A stretch of 64,000 bases of DNA from Asaia bogorensis_B (GTDB lineage Bacteria; Pseudomonadota; Alphaproteobacteria; Acetobacterales; Acetobacteraceae): NCBI RefSeq assembly GCF_900465315.1, contig NZ_UBIX01000013.1. One strand, written 5' to 3'. Position 1 is the first letter of the stretch; every line of letters begins with the position of its first letter. Shown piece by piece: positions 34,843-48,146 of this stretch. Position numbers and translations under genes: made by a program. The notes beneath the pieces were generated by a model. The model saw only the letters and a list, made by a program, of their open reading frames with translations. It was not told the DNA's origin and searched no databases.

Positions 34843-34995
34843 CTCTTCGTATTGAAGCAGGTCGGATGGCACGATGAGAGATGCCCGCGCGCTCTGTTGA
34901 AATAATCGACATGTGATCGCATTTCAGTATGCCAGCGTCTTTTCCTCCTCAAAACGGATGATACAGTTTGTCACGTCCGTTTTCCGGGAGAATTC

Positions 34996-35898
34996 ATGCG
35001 TACTGCTCGCCTGTTACGTCGCTTTGCTTTCCTGGCTGTTGTCGGTTTGACGGGGCTGTCGGCCGGAAATCCTGCTTTTTGTCAGGAGCATCTGACCGTG
35101 CATGGCATGACCCAAGACGCTCTTGAGGATCATCTGAATTTCGAACTGGGGGAACGTCAGTTCGGCACGCTGCCACGATGGCATCAGCAGGTCTGCGTCG
35201 ATATTCATGGCGTGCAGGAGCAGTTCGACAAAATGCTGTTCTCTCACCTCAAGAATACGGGGAGTAGTCTGGGGCTGTCTCTGTCGCGCGATTGCAGCGC
35301 AAAGCAGCTTTTCGTCTTCTTTACCGATCAGTCCGATGCTCTGGCTGACGGAATACACAAACTGAACCCTGATCTGTTCGTAGGTCTTGATAATGCACAG
35401 GAATATCAGGAGAGTAAGGTCGAAGCGACCCGCGACGAGGTCAGACAGTTTCTCAAACCACGCGCCGTCAGGTGGCTGGCATCGTCGTCCATGCGCAACA
35501 AGAGCGATATGCCGCCGATCATCCTGCCATCGAGCTTTCCGGTTCGATATGCTGCGCCGGTAGTGGAGAGCGCTCTGGGGAATGTGACAACCCGGCGGGA
35601 CCTGACGATTGTTCTGATCATCATCGATATCAACCGCCTCAGAAATGAATCCTGGGGCATGCTGGGTGACCTGCTCTCGCTCGTTGCCTTTGCGGCGCCG
35701 CATCTCCGCGACGGTTACGACGACCGGAGTTTGCTCAGATACACGCAGACCGAGATCCTCGAGGGACCAACAGGGGAGATGCTTCCCTATGACAGGGCCG
35801 TTCTGGCAACGCTTTATGCCCTCCCGGATGACTACGACCAGTCAGATGGCCTGAACTGGATGGCCAGTCATTTCTCGCCTGAGGCCCGCTCGCACTGA
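34996..35898 (+). CDS. Exported protein of unknown function
   Basis: A 300-residue protein started at ATG 34996 with GGGAG 7 nt upstream. The N-terminus is a signal peptide (basic MRTARLLRR, hydrophobic FAFLAVVGLTGL, then AFC-QE). The mature part has PRWHQQVCVDIHGV with a cysteine, LGLSLSRDCSAKQLFVFFTD, NPDLFVG, and a C-terminal segment LTIVLIIIDINR followed by LGDLLSLVAFAAP. From memory, exported proteins of similar layout occur in sphingomonads and acetic acid bacteria without assigned function. Two cysteines, likely disulfide-bonded, are visible. It converges on ilvA with only 13 bp between the stop codons. Confidence 0.7.
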   Translation: MRTARLLRRFAFLAVVGLTGLSAGNPAFCQEHLTVHGMTQDALEDHLNFELGERQFGTLPRWHQQVCVDIHGVQEQFDKMLFSHLKNTGSSLGLSLSRDCSAKQLFVFFTDQSDALADGIHKLNPDLFVGLDNAQEYQESKVEATRDEVRQFLKPRAVRWLASSSMRNKSDMPPIILPSSFPVRYAAPVVESALGNVTTRRDLTIVLIIIDINRLRNESWGMLGDLLSLVAFAAPHLRDGYDDRSLLRYTQTEILEGPTGEMLPYDRAVLATLYALPDDYDQSDGLNWMASHFSPEARSH

Positions 35899-35911
35899 TC
35901 GGGCAGCAGGT

Positions 35912-37123
35912 TCAGCCGCGCGTCAGATGATAATGGCTGCGCAGATCGGCCTCGATCTGGTCAGCATGAGCCCCATCGCGGGCTTCGATCATGATCTCCA
36001 GCTCCGCCGTCTGCACAGAAGGAGCGGCGAAGAGGCGCTGATGCGAGACCTCGATGATATTGCCGCCAGCATTGCCGATGCGCGTGGAGATATCAGCCAG
36101 CACACCGGGACGATCAGGGATCTGAAGGGTAAGCGACAGCAGGCGGCCATCACGGCGCAGGGCGCGAAGTAGCGTGTTGGCAAAAATGCGTGTGCCGATG
36201 TTCCCGCCCGTGATGGGTAAAGCCACCCGCTTGCCCTTGAAGAACTCGGGATAGGCCATCACTGCAGCCAGAGCTGCCGCGCCAGCACCCTCGGAGACCT
36301 GCTTGGCCTGTTCGGCGAGATGGGCAATGGCCGATTCCACCTGAAGCTCGGTAACGACCAGAACACGGTCGAGAAGCGGGCTGACGGTCTCTAGGCAGGT
36401 ATTGCCGATCTGCATGACCGCAATGCCTTCGGCAATGGTGGAGCCACCACGTGCCTGTACGGCCGCCTCGGGGAAGGCGGAAAGCGAGGCATGACTCTCG
36501 ACCTGCACGCCGATGATCTTCGTGTTGGGGCTCAGCGCTGCCGAGGCGATGGCCGAACCGCTGATCAACCCGCCACCGCCAATCGGCAGGACCAGATAAT
36601 CGAGCTCAGGGCTATCCTCGATCAACTCGATGGCGAAGGTGCCCTGACCCGCCATGACAGCCACATCATTGAACGGGTGAACCAGAACGAGGCCGTTCTC
36701 CTTGCGGATTGCCTCAGCCACCATTGAGGCTTCGGCAAAATCCTCGCCCTCGGTCACGACATGAGCGCCCCAGCCACGTGTGCGCTCGACCTTGGCCGAG
36801 GGCGTATGGCGCGGCATGACGATGGTGGCGTCAATGCCAAGCAGGCTGGCATGACGGGCCACGCCCTGAGAATGATTGCCCGCCGAAACCGCAATCACGC
36901 CGCGTTTCTTTTCCTCGTCGCTCAGCAGCGCCAGCTTGTTGGCGGCACCGCGTTCCTTGAACGAGGCGACAGCCTGCAGATTCTCGAGCTTCAGCCAGAT
37001 ATCGGCTCCCGTCATCTTGCACAGGGCCGCGCAGCGAATGCTGGGCGTGCGCACAATATGGGGGGAAATCCGCTCATGGGCGGCAAGGATATCGGCGAAG
37101 GTGAGGGTGAGGCTTTCGGACAC
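35912..37123 (-). CDS. ilvA: Threonine ammonia-lyase (threonine dehydratase)
   Basis: A PLP enzyme that converts threonine to 2-oxobutanoate, the first step to isoleucine. The 403-residue protein has the PLP lysine in ASFKERGAANK, the substrate loop SAGNHSQGVA, the phosphate-binding PIGGGGLISG and a C-terminal ACT domain (about 325-403, LTLQIPDRPGVLADIS), which would sense amino acids. This is the short single-ACT form. It lies 72 bp after greA on the same strand, so probably shares its transcript. Confidence 0.93.
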   Translation of the reverse strand: MSESLTLTFADILAAHERISPHIVRTPSIRCAALCKMTGADIWLKLENLQAVASFKERGAANKLALLSDEEKKRGVIAVSAGNHSQGVARHASLLGIDATIVMPRHTPSAKVERTRGWGAHVVTEGEDFAEASMVAEAIRKENGLVLVHPFNDVAVMAGQGTFAIELIEDSPELDYLVLPIGGGGLISGSAIASAALSPNTKIIGVQVESHASLSAFPEAAVQARGGSTIAEGIAVMQIGNTCLETVSPLLDRVLVVTELQVESAIAHLAEQAKQVSEGAGAAALAAVMAYPEFFKGKRVALPITGGNIGTRIFANTLLRALRRDGRLLSLTLQIPDRPGVLADISTRIGNAGGNIIEVSHQRLFAAPSVQTAELEIMIEARDGAHADQIEADLRSHYHLTRG

Positions 37124-37195
37124 GGTCTTCTTTTCTTGCTTTGGGGCTGGCCGTCCGAAACCGCCAGACGCCAGCCCGTGCTGATACTGATCCGT

Positions 37196-37669
37196 TTACT
37201 TGAAAGTGACGGCCAGAATCTCGTAGCTCTTGTCGCCACCCGGGGTCGGTACGGTCACGCTGTCACCGACCGACTTGCCGATAAGCGCCTTGGCGAGCGG
37301 CGAGGAGACAGAAAGGCGGCCCAGCTTGATATCAGCCTCGTGGACGCCCACGATCTGATAGCTGCTCTCCTTGTCCGTTTCCTCATCGACCAGTTCGATA
37401 TGAGCACCGAATTTCACGGTGTCCCCCGAGAGCTGCGAGGGGTCAATGACTTCAGCCGTCGAAATCAGCTCCTCGAGTTCGAGAACGCGCCCCTCGATGA
37501 AGGACTGACGATCGCGTGCTGCATGATATTCGGCATTTTCTGACAGATCGCCGTGAGCGCGTGCTTCGGCAATGGCGCGGATGACGGCCGGACGATCTTC
37601 GCTTTTCAGCCGACGCAGTTCATCTTCTAGACGGGTCAAACCTTCACCGGTCATCGGAATCTTCTGCAA
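37196..37669 (-). CDS. greA: Transcription elongation factor GreA
   Basis: Rescues backtracked RNA polymerase by stimulating transcript cleavage. The 157-residue protein has the N-terminal coiled coil MTGEGLTRLEDELRRLK with the acidic tip motif GDLSENAEYHAA, and the C-terminal FKBP-like domain ending in SPLAKALIGKSVGDSVTV. It follows carAB on the same strand, a common alphaproteobacterial order, but is separated from carB by a 400-bp hairpin-rich gap. Confidence 0.96.
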   Translation of the reverse strand: MQKIPMTGEGLTRLEDELRRLKSEDRPAVIRAIAEARAHGDLSENAEYHAARDRQSFIEGRVLELEELISTAEVIDPSQLSGDTVKFGAHIELVDEETDKESSYQIVGVHEADIKLGRLSVSSPLAKALIGKSVGDSVTVPTPGGDKSYEILAVTFK

Positions 37670-38068
37670 GGCGCATTCCCCAAAACGAGTTCAGCCCTCG
37701 CGTAGCGCCCAGGAACAACATTGTCCCAGAGCCCTGCACGGGGCATGGATGGGCATGAGACAATCCCCGCCCGCAATTTGATCAGATAAATTAGGTCTTC
37801 CGGGGGGCGAATTCAAGGCGAGCCTCGAAATGAGGGCCTGTTTTGTTCAGAGTTGATCATCTCGGGGAGGAAGCAGGGCTCTGCCCTGAAATGCGCCAAA
37901 AGGCGGCCGACCTCTGAAAAACCGCGACTTGAGGATGTCGCATCCCGCCTTGAAGGCCTCAAAGCGGGGATGAAAGGGGCAAGCCCTTTCCGGAGCGCGA
38001 GGCAGAGCCTCGTCACCCTACCCGGATTGAAACAGCCGGGCAGGGGAAAGGGACAAAGCCCCGTGGTC
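37670..38068. repeat. Hairpin-rich extragenic element between carB and greA
   Basis: About 400 bp without a gene. It holds several short perfect stems: CAGGGC-TCT-GCCCTG (37874-37888), AAAGGG-GCAAG-CCCTTT (37973-37989) and GAGGC-AGA-GCCTC (37999-38011), then GGG/CCC pairings near 38050-38062. The G-run/C-run style (GGGCTCTGCCC) recalls the repetitive extragenic elements common in acetic acid bacteria, but no second copy is in this window. Long open frames here are continuations of shadows of carB. Confidence 0.5.
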
Positions 38069-41323
<3,255 letters not shown>

Positions 41324-41326
41324 GGA

Positions 41327-42679
41327 TCAGGCTGCCTTCTTGTCCATGAGCGCGACGAAACGCTCGAAGAGATAGAATGAATCCGATGGGCCGGGGCTGG
41401 CCTCGGGGTGATACTGAACCGAGAAGGCATCGAGCTTCGTGCTGCGGATACCCTCATTTGAGCCATCGAATAGGCTGGTATGGGTGATGATCACGTCCTC
41501 GGGCAGGGATTTGTCATCCACAGCAAAGCCGTGATTCTGGCTCGTGATCTCCACGCGGCCCGAGGCGAGGTCCTTGACCGGCTGGTTCGCGCCGCGATGG
41601 CCGCGCTCCAGCTTGAAGGTCTTTGCTCCAAGTGCCTGTGCCAGAAGCTGGTGACCAAGGCAGATTCCAAAGACCGGGATATTGGCATCCAGCACGCCCT
41701 TGATGGCGGGCACCGCATAAACGCCGGTTGCCGCCGGGTCGCCGGGGCCGTTGGAGAGAAACACGCCTTCAGGGTTGTGGCGCAGGATTTCCTCGGCCGT
41801 TGCCGTGGCAGGCACCACGGTCACGTCGCAGCCTGCGGTCACGAGGCAGCGCAGGATGTTGCGCTTGGCGCCGTAATCGACAGCGACCACGCGGCGACGC
41901 GTGCTGCGCTCGGCAGCAGGCTTCTGCCACACGCCCAGATCCCAGCTATAGCTCTGGGCGCAGGTGACGTCCTTTGCCAGATCCATCCCCTCCAGCCCCG
42001 GCCATGAAACGGCCTGGGCGCGCAGGGCGGCGAGGTCGAACTGGCCATTCTTCGGGAAGGCGAGCACGGCAGTCTGCGGGCCGCCATCGCGCAGGCGGCG
42101 GGTGATCAGGCGCGTGTCGATGCCGGCAATGCCAGGCAGGTTCTGGCCGATCATCCACTGCGCGAGCTTCTGGGTTGAGCGCCAGTTGGCGGGCAGGGTA
42201 ACGTCCTCTTTCACCACCACGCCACGCGCGGCCACGCGCTGGGCCTCGTCATCCTCGGCGTTCGTGCCGACATTGCCGATATGGGGAAAGGTGAAGGTCA
42301 CGATCTGCCCGGCGAAGGACGGGTCGGTGAGCGTTTCCTGATAGCCGGTCATGCCGGTATTGAAGCAGAGCTCGCCAATGGCTGCGCCATCCGTATGGGC
42401 GCCAAAGCCGACGCCCCACAAAACGGTGCCATCAGCGAGAACGAGGGCGGCATTCGCGCCGTCAGGGCAGGTCTCTGTCATTGTCGGGGTTTCCTCCTGA
42501 GGCGTCTGCGGATCGAGGTCCGAAAGGGAAATGCCGGGCAGACGCAGCAATGCGGCCCAGTGCTTGCCGGGGATGGCGCGCGACTGGCGCCATTTGCGAA
42601 TGGCTTCGGTGCCGACGCCGGTCAGGCTTGCCAGCGCCTCGGCGCCACCGGCCTTCTCGATGATCTCTTCGATATCCAT
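41327..42679 (-). CDS. carA: Carbamoyl-phosphate synthase small subunit with N-terminal HTH domain
   Basis: The glutaminase subunit that supplies ammonia to CarB. From ATG 42679 (AAGGGAG 6 nt upstream; GTG 42706 is weaker) it is 450 residues, about 65 longer than normal. The extra N-terminus, residues 1-57, is a Cro/YdaS-type helix-turn-helix: MDIEEIIEKAGGAEALASLT, then IRKWRQSRAIPGKHW and ISLSDLDP. A short linker leads to residue 67 (MTETCPDG), where ordinary CarA begins. The CPS domain (GELCFNTGMTGYQE) and class I amidotransferase follow, with Cys340 (GICLGHQ), His424 and Glu426. An AGGAGG just before Met67 could start HTH-free CarA. From memory a related HTH is called carph-isopro in NCBI naming. 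Confidence 0.95.
   Translation of the reverse strand: MDIEEIIEKAGGAEALASLTGVGTEAIRKWRQSRAIPGKHWAALLRLPGISLSDLDPQTPQEETPTMTETCPDGANAALVLADGTVLWGVGFGAHTDGAAIGELCFNTGMTGYQETLTDPSFAGQIVTFTFPHIGNVGTNAEDDEAQRVAARGVVVKEDVTLPANWRSTQKLAQWMIGQNLPGIAGIDTRLITRRLRDGGPQTAVLAFPKNGQFDLAALRAQAVSWPGLEGMDLAKDVTCAQSYSWDLGVWQKPAAERSTRRRVVAVDYGAKRNILRCLVTAGCDVTVVPATATAEEILRHNPEGVFLSNGPGDPAATGVYAVPAIKGVLDANIPVFGICLGHQLLAQALGAKTFKLERGHRGANQPVKDLASGRVEITSQNHGFAVDDKSLPEDVIITHTSLFDGSNEGIRSTKLDAFSVQYHPEASPGPSDSFYLFERFVALMDKKAA
42493..42498 (-). promoter_or_regulatory. Internal Shine-Dalgarno inside carA
   Basis: AGGAGG read on the minus strand, 11 nt before the in-frame ATG at 42481. This is the canonical start region of CarA proteins without the HTH domain. 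It also encodes Gln-Glu-Glu, so it may be coincidental. Confidence 0.5.
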
Positions 42680-42753
42680 ACCCGTCTCCCTTGCGTCCTT
42701 TTCCACTCGGACGCTCGCGTGGTTGGTGCTAGATAAGCCCTTGAGACGAGATT

Positions 42754-42768
42754 GGGAAGTTTTTTCCC
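42754..42768. promoter_or_regulatory. Palindromic operator candidate 1 upstream of carA
   Basis: GGGAA-GTTTT-TTCCC, a perfect 5-bp dyad with a 5-bp centre. On the minus strand its TTCCCA half lies 17 bp before a weak TATCTA -10-like hexamer (42735-42730), so a bound protein would block a carA promoter there. Confidence 0.55.
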
Positions 42769-42792
42769 ACTCACATGCGTTGCCTGATATGT

Positions 42793-42807
42793 GGGAAAAA
42801 TATTCCC
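42793..42807. promoter_or_regulatory. Palindromic operator candidate 2 upstream of yqeY-like gene
   Basis: GGGAA-AAATA-TTCCC, the same half-sites and centre length as candidate 1, with centres 39 bp apart. It lies 38 bp before the start codon of the divergent yqeY-like gene. Confidence 0.55.
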
Positions 42808-42844
42808 GAAATCATGTGGCGTGATCCGAAAAAGGAATGAGACA

Positions 42845-43297
42845 ATGTCCCTGAGAGAACAGATCTCCGCCGATCTCAAGACCGCCATGAAGGCCAAGGA
42901 GATGGATCGCGTGGCCCAGATTCGTGGCATCACCGCCCGTATCAAGGATCTGGATGTTGCAGCGCGTGCCAACGGCAAGGAAGTCGGTGACGAGGACATC
43001 CTCCCGATGCTGCGCAGCATGATCAAGTCGCGCACTGAGTCCGCCACGATGTATCGCGAAGGCGGTCGTCCCGAACTGGCGGAAAAGGAAGAAGCCGAGA
43101 TCGAGACGATCAAGACCTATCTCCCACCGGAGATGGACGAGGCGACGCTCAATGCCGAAATCGATGCGGCGATTGCCGAGGCTGGTGCGACCAGCATGAA
43201 GGAGATGGGCAAGGTCATGGGTGTGCTCAAGGCCAAGTTTGGCAGCGCCCTCGATATGGGCCGCGTCAATCCTGTCGTCAAAGCCCGTCTGTCCTGA
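42845..43297 (+). CDS. GatB/YqeY domain protein
   Basis: A 150-residue cytoplasmic helical protein of the YqeY family, which resembles the C-terminal tRNA-binding domain of the GatB amidotransferase subunit. Typical marks are MSLREQISADLKTAMKAKE, RIKDLDVAARA, ETIKTYLPPEMDEATL, and the ending GKVMGVLKAKFGSALDM then VNPVVKARL. AAGGA lies 8 nt before ATG 42845. It is transcribed divergently from carA and leads into dnaG and rpoD, a usual position. Its biochemical role is not settled. Confidence 0.9.
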   Translation: MSLREQISADLKTAMKAKEMDRVAQIRGITARIKDLDVAARANGKEVGDEDILPMLRSMIKSRTESATMYREGGRPELAEKEEAEIETIKTYLPPEMDEATLNAEIDAAIAEAGATSMKEMGKVMGVLKAKFGSALDMGRVNPVVKARLS

Positions 43298-43311
43298 AGG
43301 CAGGCTGAACG

Positions 43312-45123
43312 ATGGCGTTCGATCCCGGTTTTCTGGACGAGCTGCGTGCCCGCACCCCGATTGCAGCCGTCATCGGGCGCCGCACCAAGCTCAGCCGTTC
43401 AGGCCGCAACTGGAAGGCGTGCTGCCCCTTCCATGGGGAAAAGACGCCATCCTTTTATGTTTATGACGATCACTTCCATTGCTTTGGCTGCGGCGTCCAT
43501 GGCGATGTGATTTCCTTCGTCATGCAAAGCGAGGGACGCAGCTTCCCGGAGGCTGTGGAGCAGCTGGCGAATGAAGCCGGACTCGATATGCCCCGGCAGG
43601 ACCCGCGGCAGGAGGCCCGATCGCGCGAGGCGCGATCTCTCGGCGATGTGCTCGAGGCCGTGCAGAACGTCTACCGCCAGGCACTCTATGCGCCTGAAGG
43701 GCGTCAGGCACTGTCCTATCTCAGGCGACGCGGCCTGACCGAGGCAACGATCGAGCGCTTCGGCCTTGGCTGGGCGGGCGAGGGACGGGGGGCGTTGCTT
43801 CAGGCGCTGCGCGGGCAGGATATTACAGCCGAGCAGCTTTTGCAGGCCGGGCTGATGCGTGTGGACGAGCATGGCGCACCGCGAGGTGAGCTGTTCTTTT
43901 CGCGTGTCATGTTCCCTATCCGCGACCGGCGGGGCAGGCTGATCTCATTCGGTGGACGCACTCTTGGCGACGCCCAGCCTAAATATGTGAATGGCCCCGA
44001 GACCGCGTTGTTCTCGAAGCGCCGCGCACTCTACAATCTCGATCAGGCCCGCAACGCCTTGCGCGACCCAGCACAGAAGCTGGTTGTGGCTGAAGGCTAT
44101 ATGGATGTGATTGCCCTCGCACAGGCCGGGTTCGAAGCTGCGGTTGCGCCGCTCGGCACGGCGATGGGTGTTGAACAACTCGAACTTCTGTGGCGCGAGG
44201 CCTCGCATCCGATCCTGTGTCTTGATGGCGATGCTGCCGGGGCGCGGGCGGCGCTTCGTGTGGCTGAGTTGGCTCTGCCGCTCCTGACGCCGGAGCGCAG
44301 CCTGCAATTCTGCCGCCTCGACCCCAAGGATGACCCGGACAGCCTGATCAGGCGCGATGGCCCTCAGGCCATGCGTCAGGTGCTCGATGGAGCAACCTCT
44401 CTGGCGGACGAACTGTTCCAGCTCATGCAGGCCGGTGTGAAGCAGGATGTGCCCGAGCAGCGTGCGGCGCTGAAAAAGCGGCTGGAGGCCTCTGCCGCAC
44501 TGGTGGCGGACAAGGACCTTGCCGCTGAATACCGGCGTGCATTGATGGAGCGGTTTTTCGCATCGTCACGTCGGGGCAAGGGGCAGGGTGGGCCTTCACG
44601 GCCGGATTCCGGCAAGAACCGGGTGCGCAATATTGCTGTAGGGGACGGGGCGGGAGAGCGTCTGCGGGTGCTGACGGTTCTGGTGCTGCGCCACCCGTCC
44701 ATTCTGCCGCAGATCGAAGACCCCTATGGCCGCCTCGATCTGCCTCACCCGCTCGATGAGATCCGCGACACGATTCTCGACTGGTTTGCCGAAATTGGTT
44801 CGCCGGACCTCCTGACAGAACAGAATGCCCTCGTGGCGCTCGATCATGAGGGGCTGGGCGATGAGGCTCGACAACTGATTGCGCGGGGCGTTGTGCCCTC
44901 CGCGCAAGCCGAGACGGGCGGAGTTTTCAATCAGGCCCCGCTTCAGCAATGGTGGCATTTTTTCGGATTGGTCAATTTTCCGGCCTTCAAGCGCGAGGTC
45001 GAGCAGGACATGCAGGCGGCGCTGGCCAATCCTGCGCTGGAAGGACTGCCCGAGGCGCTGATGGTACGGCTGCGCACACTCGAGCGCCTGCGTCGCGGCG
45101 AGGAGGGCGATGACGCAGATTGA
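43312..45123 (+). CDS. dnaG: DNA primase
   Basis: Synthesises RNA primers for replication. The 603-residue protein has the CHC2 zinc finger (Cys38, His41, Cys57, Cys60, in CCPFHGEKTPSF and FHCFGCG), the RNA-polymerase domain starting near GRLISFGGRTLGD, and the Toprim core with VVAEGYMDVIAL and LCLDGDAAGARAA. The C-terminal DnaB-interacting part is short and divergent, as usual in Alphaproteobacteria. It starts 15 bp after the yqeY-like gene and precedes rpoD, the old macromolecular-synthesis operon without rpsU. Confidence 0.97.
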   Translation: MAFDPGFLDELRARTPIAAVIGRRTKLSRSGRNWKACCPFHGEKTPSFYVYDDHFHCFGCGVHGDVISFVMQSEGRSFPEAVEQLANEAGLDMPRQDPRQEARSREARSLGDVLEAVQNVYRQALYAPEGRQALSYLRRRGLTEATIERFGLGWAGEGRGALLQALRGQDITAEQLLQAGLMRVDEHGAPRGELFFSRVMFPIRDRRGRLISFGGRTLGDAQPKYVNGPETALFSKRRALYNLDQARNALRDPAQKLVVAEGYMDVIALAQAGFEAAVAPLGTAMGVEQLELLWREASHPILCLDGDAAGARAALRVAELALPLLTPERSLQFCRLDPKDDPDSLIRRDGPQAMRQVLDGATSLADELFQLMQAGVKQDVPEQRAALKKRLEASAALVADKDLAAEYRRALMERFFASSRRGKGQGGPSRPDSGKNRVRNIAVGDGAGERLRVLTVLVLRHPSILPQIEDPYGRLDLPHPLDEIRDTILDWFAEIGSPDLLTEQNALVALDHEGLGDEARQLIARGVVPSAQAETGGVFNQAPLQQWWHFFGLVNFPAFKREVEQDMQAALANPALEGLPEALMVRLRTLERLRRGEEGDDAD

Positions 45124-45369
45124 CGATGCAGGTTTCGTAACGCGAAAAGAGCGCCCCCGGCCCTTGACTTCATGGCCCGTATCGCCCACCTGCACGATGC
45201 CGAAATTGCTGGCGCTCGCGCTGGTGGATCGCAAATGAAAGACAGGTCGGTCTCAGGCTGACGGGTGGGGCGGCGTTCTGTGATTGCAGTGCGCTGGCCA
45301 AGCGCGTTTCTTTCATGGCTGGTTTTAAGTGCGGCGTTCGATAGGGCGTGCGGGAGCAGGGAGTAGGGT

Positions 45370-47319
<1,950 letters not shown>

Positions 47320-47335
47320 TTGGCGGGAACGGCTC

Positions 47336-47920
47336 ATGGAGCCCTGGCTCGAGACAATTCCGGAGCGTCCCACGACCGAAGTCACGGTCGAGGTGACGTT
47401 CCTCGAACGTCTCAGGCCGCCACCTTCGGCCCATATCGGCTGGCCCGAAGGCTATCACATTGAGCGCTGGCATCCGGATGTGGATGATTATCTGGCGCTC
47501 TACCGTCTGGTCGGCGCCCCGCACTGCTGGTGGATGCGGTATATGATGCCTGCTGATACTCTTCATCGCATCATCGCTTCACGCCATACCGAAATCTGGC
47601 GTCTGATGGGGCCGCAGGGCGTCGCCGGTTTTTTTGAGCTTGATATGCACAAGCCGGAAACCCCTTATCTGTCCTATCTCGGCCTCGTGCCAGGCGCTCA
47701 GGGCAAGGGGCTTGGCCGCAAATTGCTGTCAGCTGCCATCTCTCATGGCTGGCGCAAGGTCACGCGGGTCATGCGGGTCAATACCTGCACGGCCGATCAC
47801 CCCAATGCGCTCCCTACCTACAAGGCTGCCGGCTTCGTGCCGATCATGGTCGAAGAAGAGCACTGGGCGGTGCCTGACGATCTTGGCCTCACCCTGCCGG
47901 CCCATCTACTCCGCCCCTGA
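47336..47920 (+). CDS. GNAT family N-acetyltransferase
   Basis: A 194-residue cytosolic acyltransferase. The acetyl-CoA-binding motif A is LGLVPGAQGKGLGRKLL (Q-x-x-G-x-G), preceded by a FFELD strand and followed by VNTCTADHPNALPTYKAAGF, the usual motif B with Asn and Tyr. Start ATG 47336 is 16 bp after rpoD, so the two probably share a transcript. The substrate is unknown. Confidence 0.88.
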   Translation: MEPWLETIPERPTTEVTVEVTFLERLRPPPSAHIGWPEGYHIERWHPDVDDYLALYRLVGAPHCWWMRYMMPADTLHRIIASRHTEIWRLMGPQGVAGFFELDMHKPETPYLSYLGLVPGAQGKGLGRKLLSAAISHGWRKVTRVMRVNTCTADHPNALPTYKAAGFVPIMVEEEHWAVPDDLGLTLPAHLLRP

Positions 47921-48146
47921 GCCCGTCTACACCCTGGACAAATATGCGGGGGAGCAGGCTGTTGCTCGCACGGGAGCGTTCCGAGGCAGGAAAACTCTTG
48001 CCCCCACAGGGGCGTATGTGCTTTATGCCGCCTTTCCCTGCCGGACGAAGGCATCGTCCCGGCTATACCCGAGCCTTGTGGAAGAGGCGCTGATCCGACC
48101 GGTCCCGGTCGGGTGGTTGGGTTGAAGCAATCCGAAGGGAGCTCAT

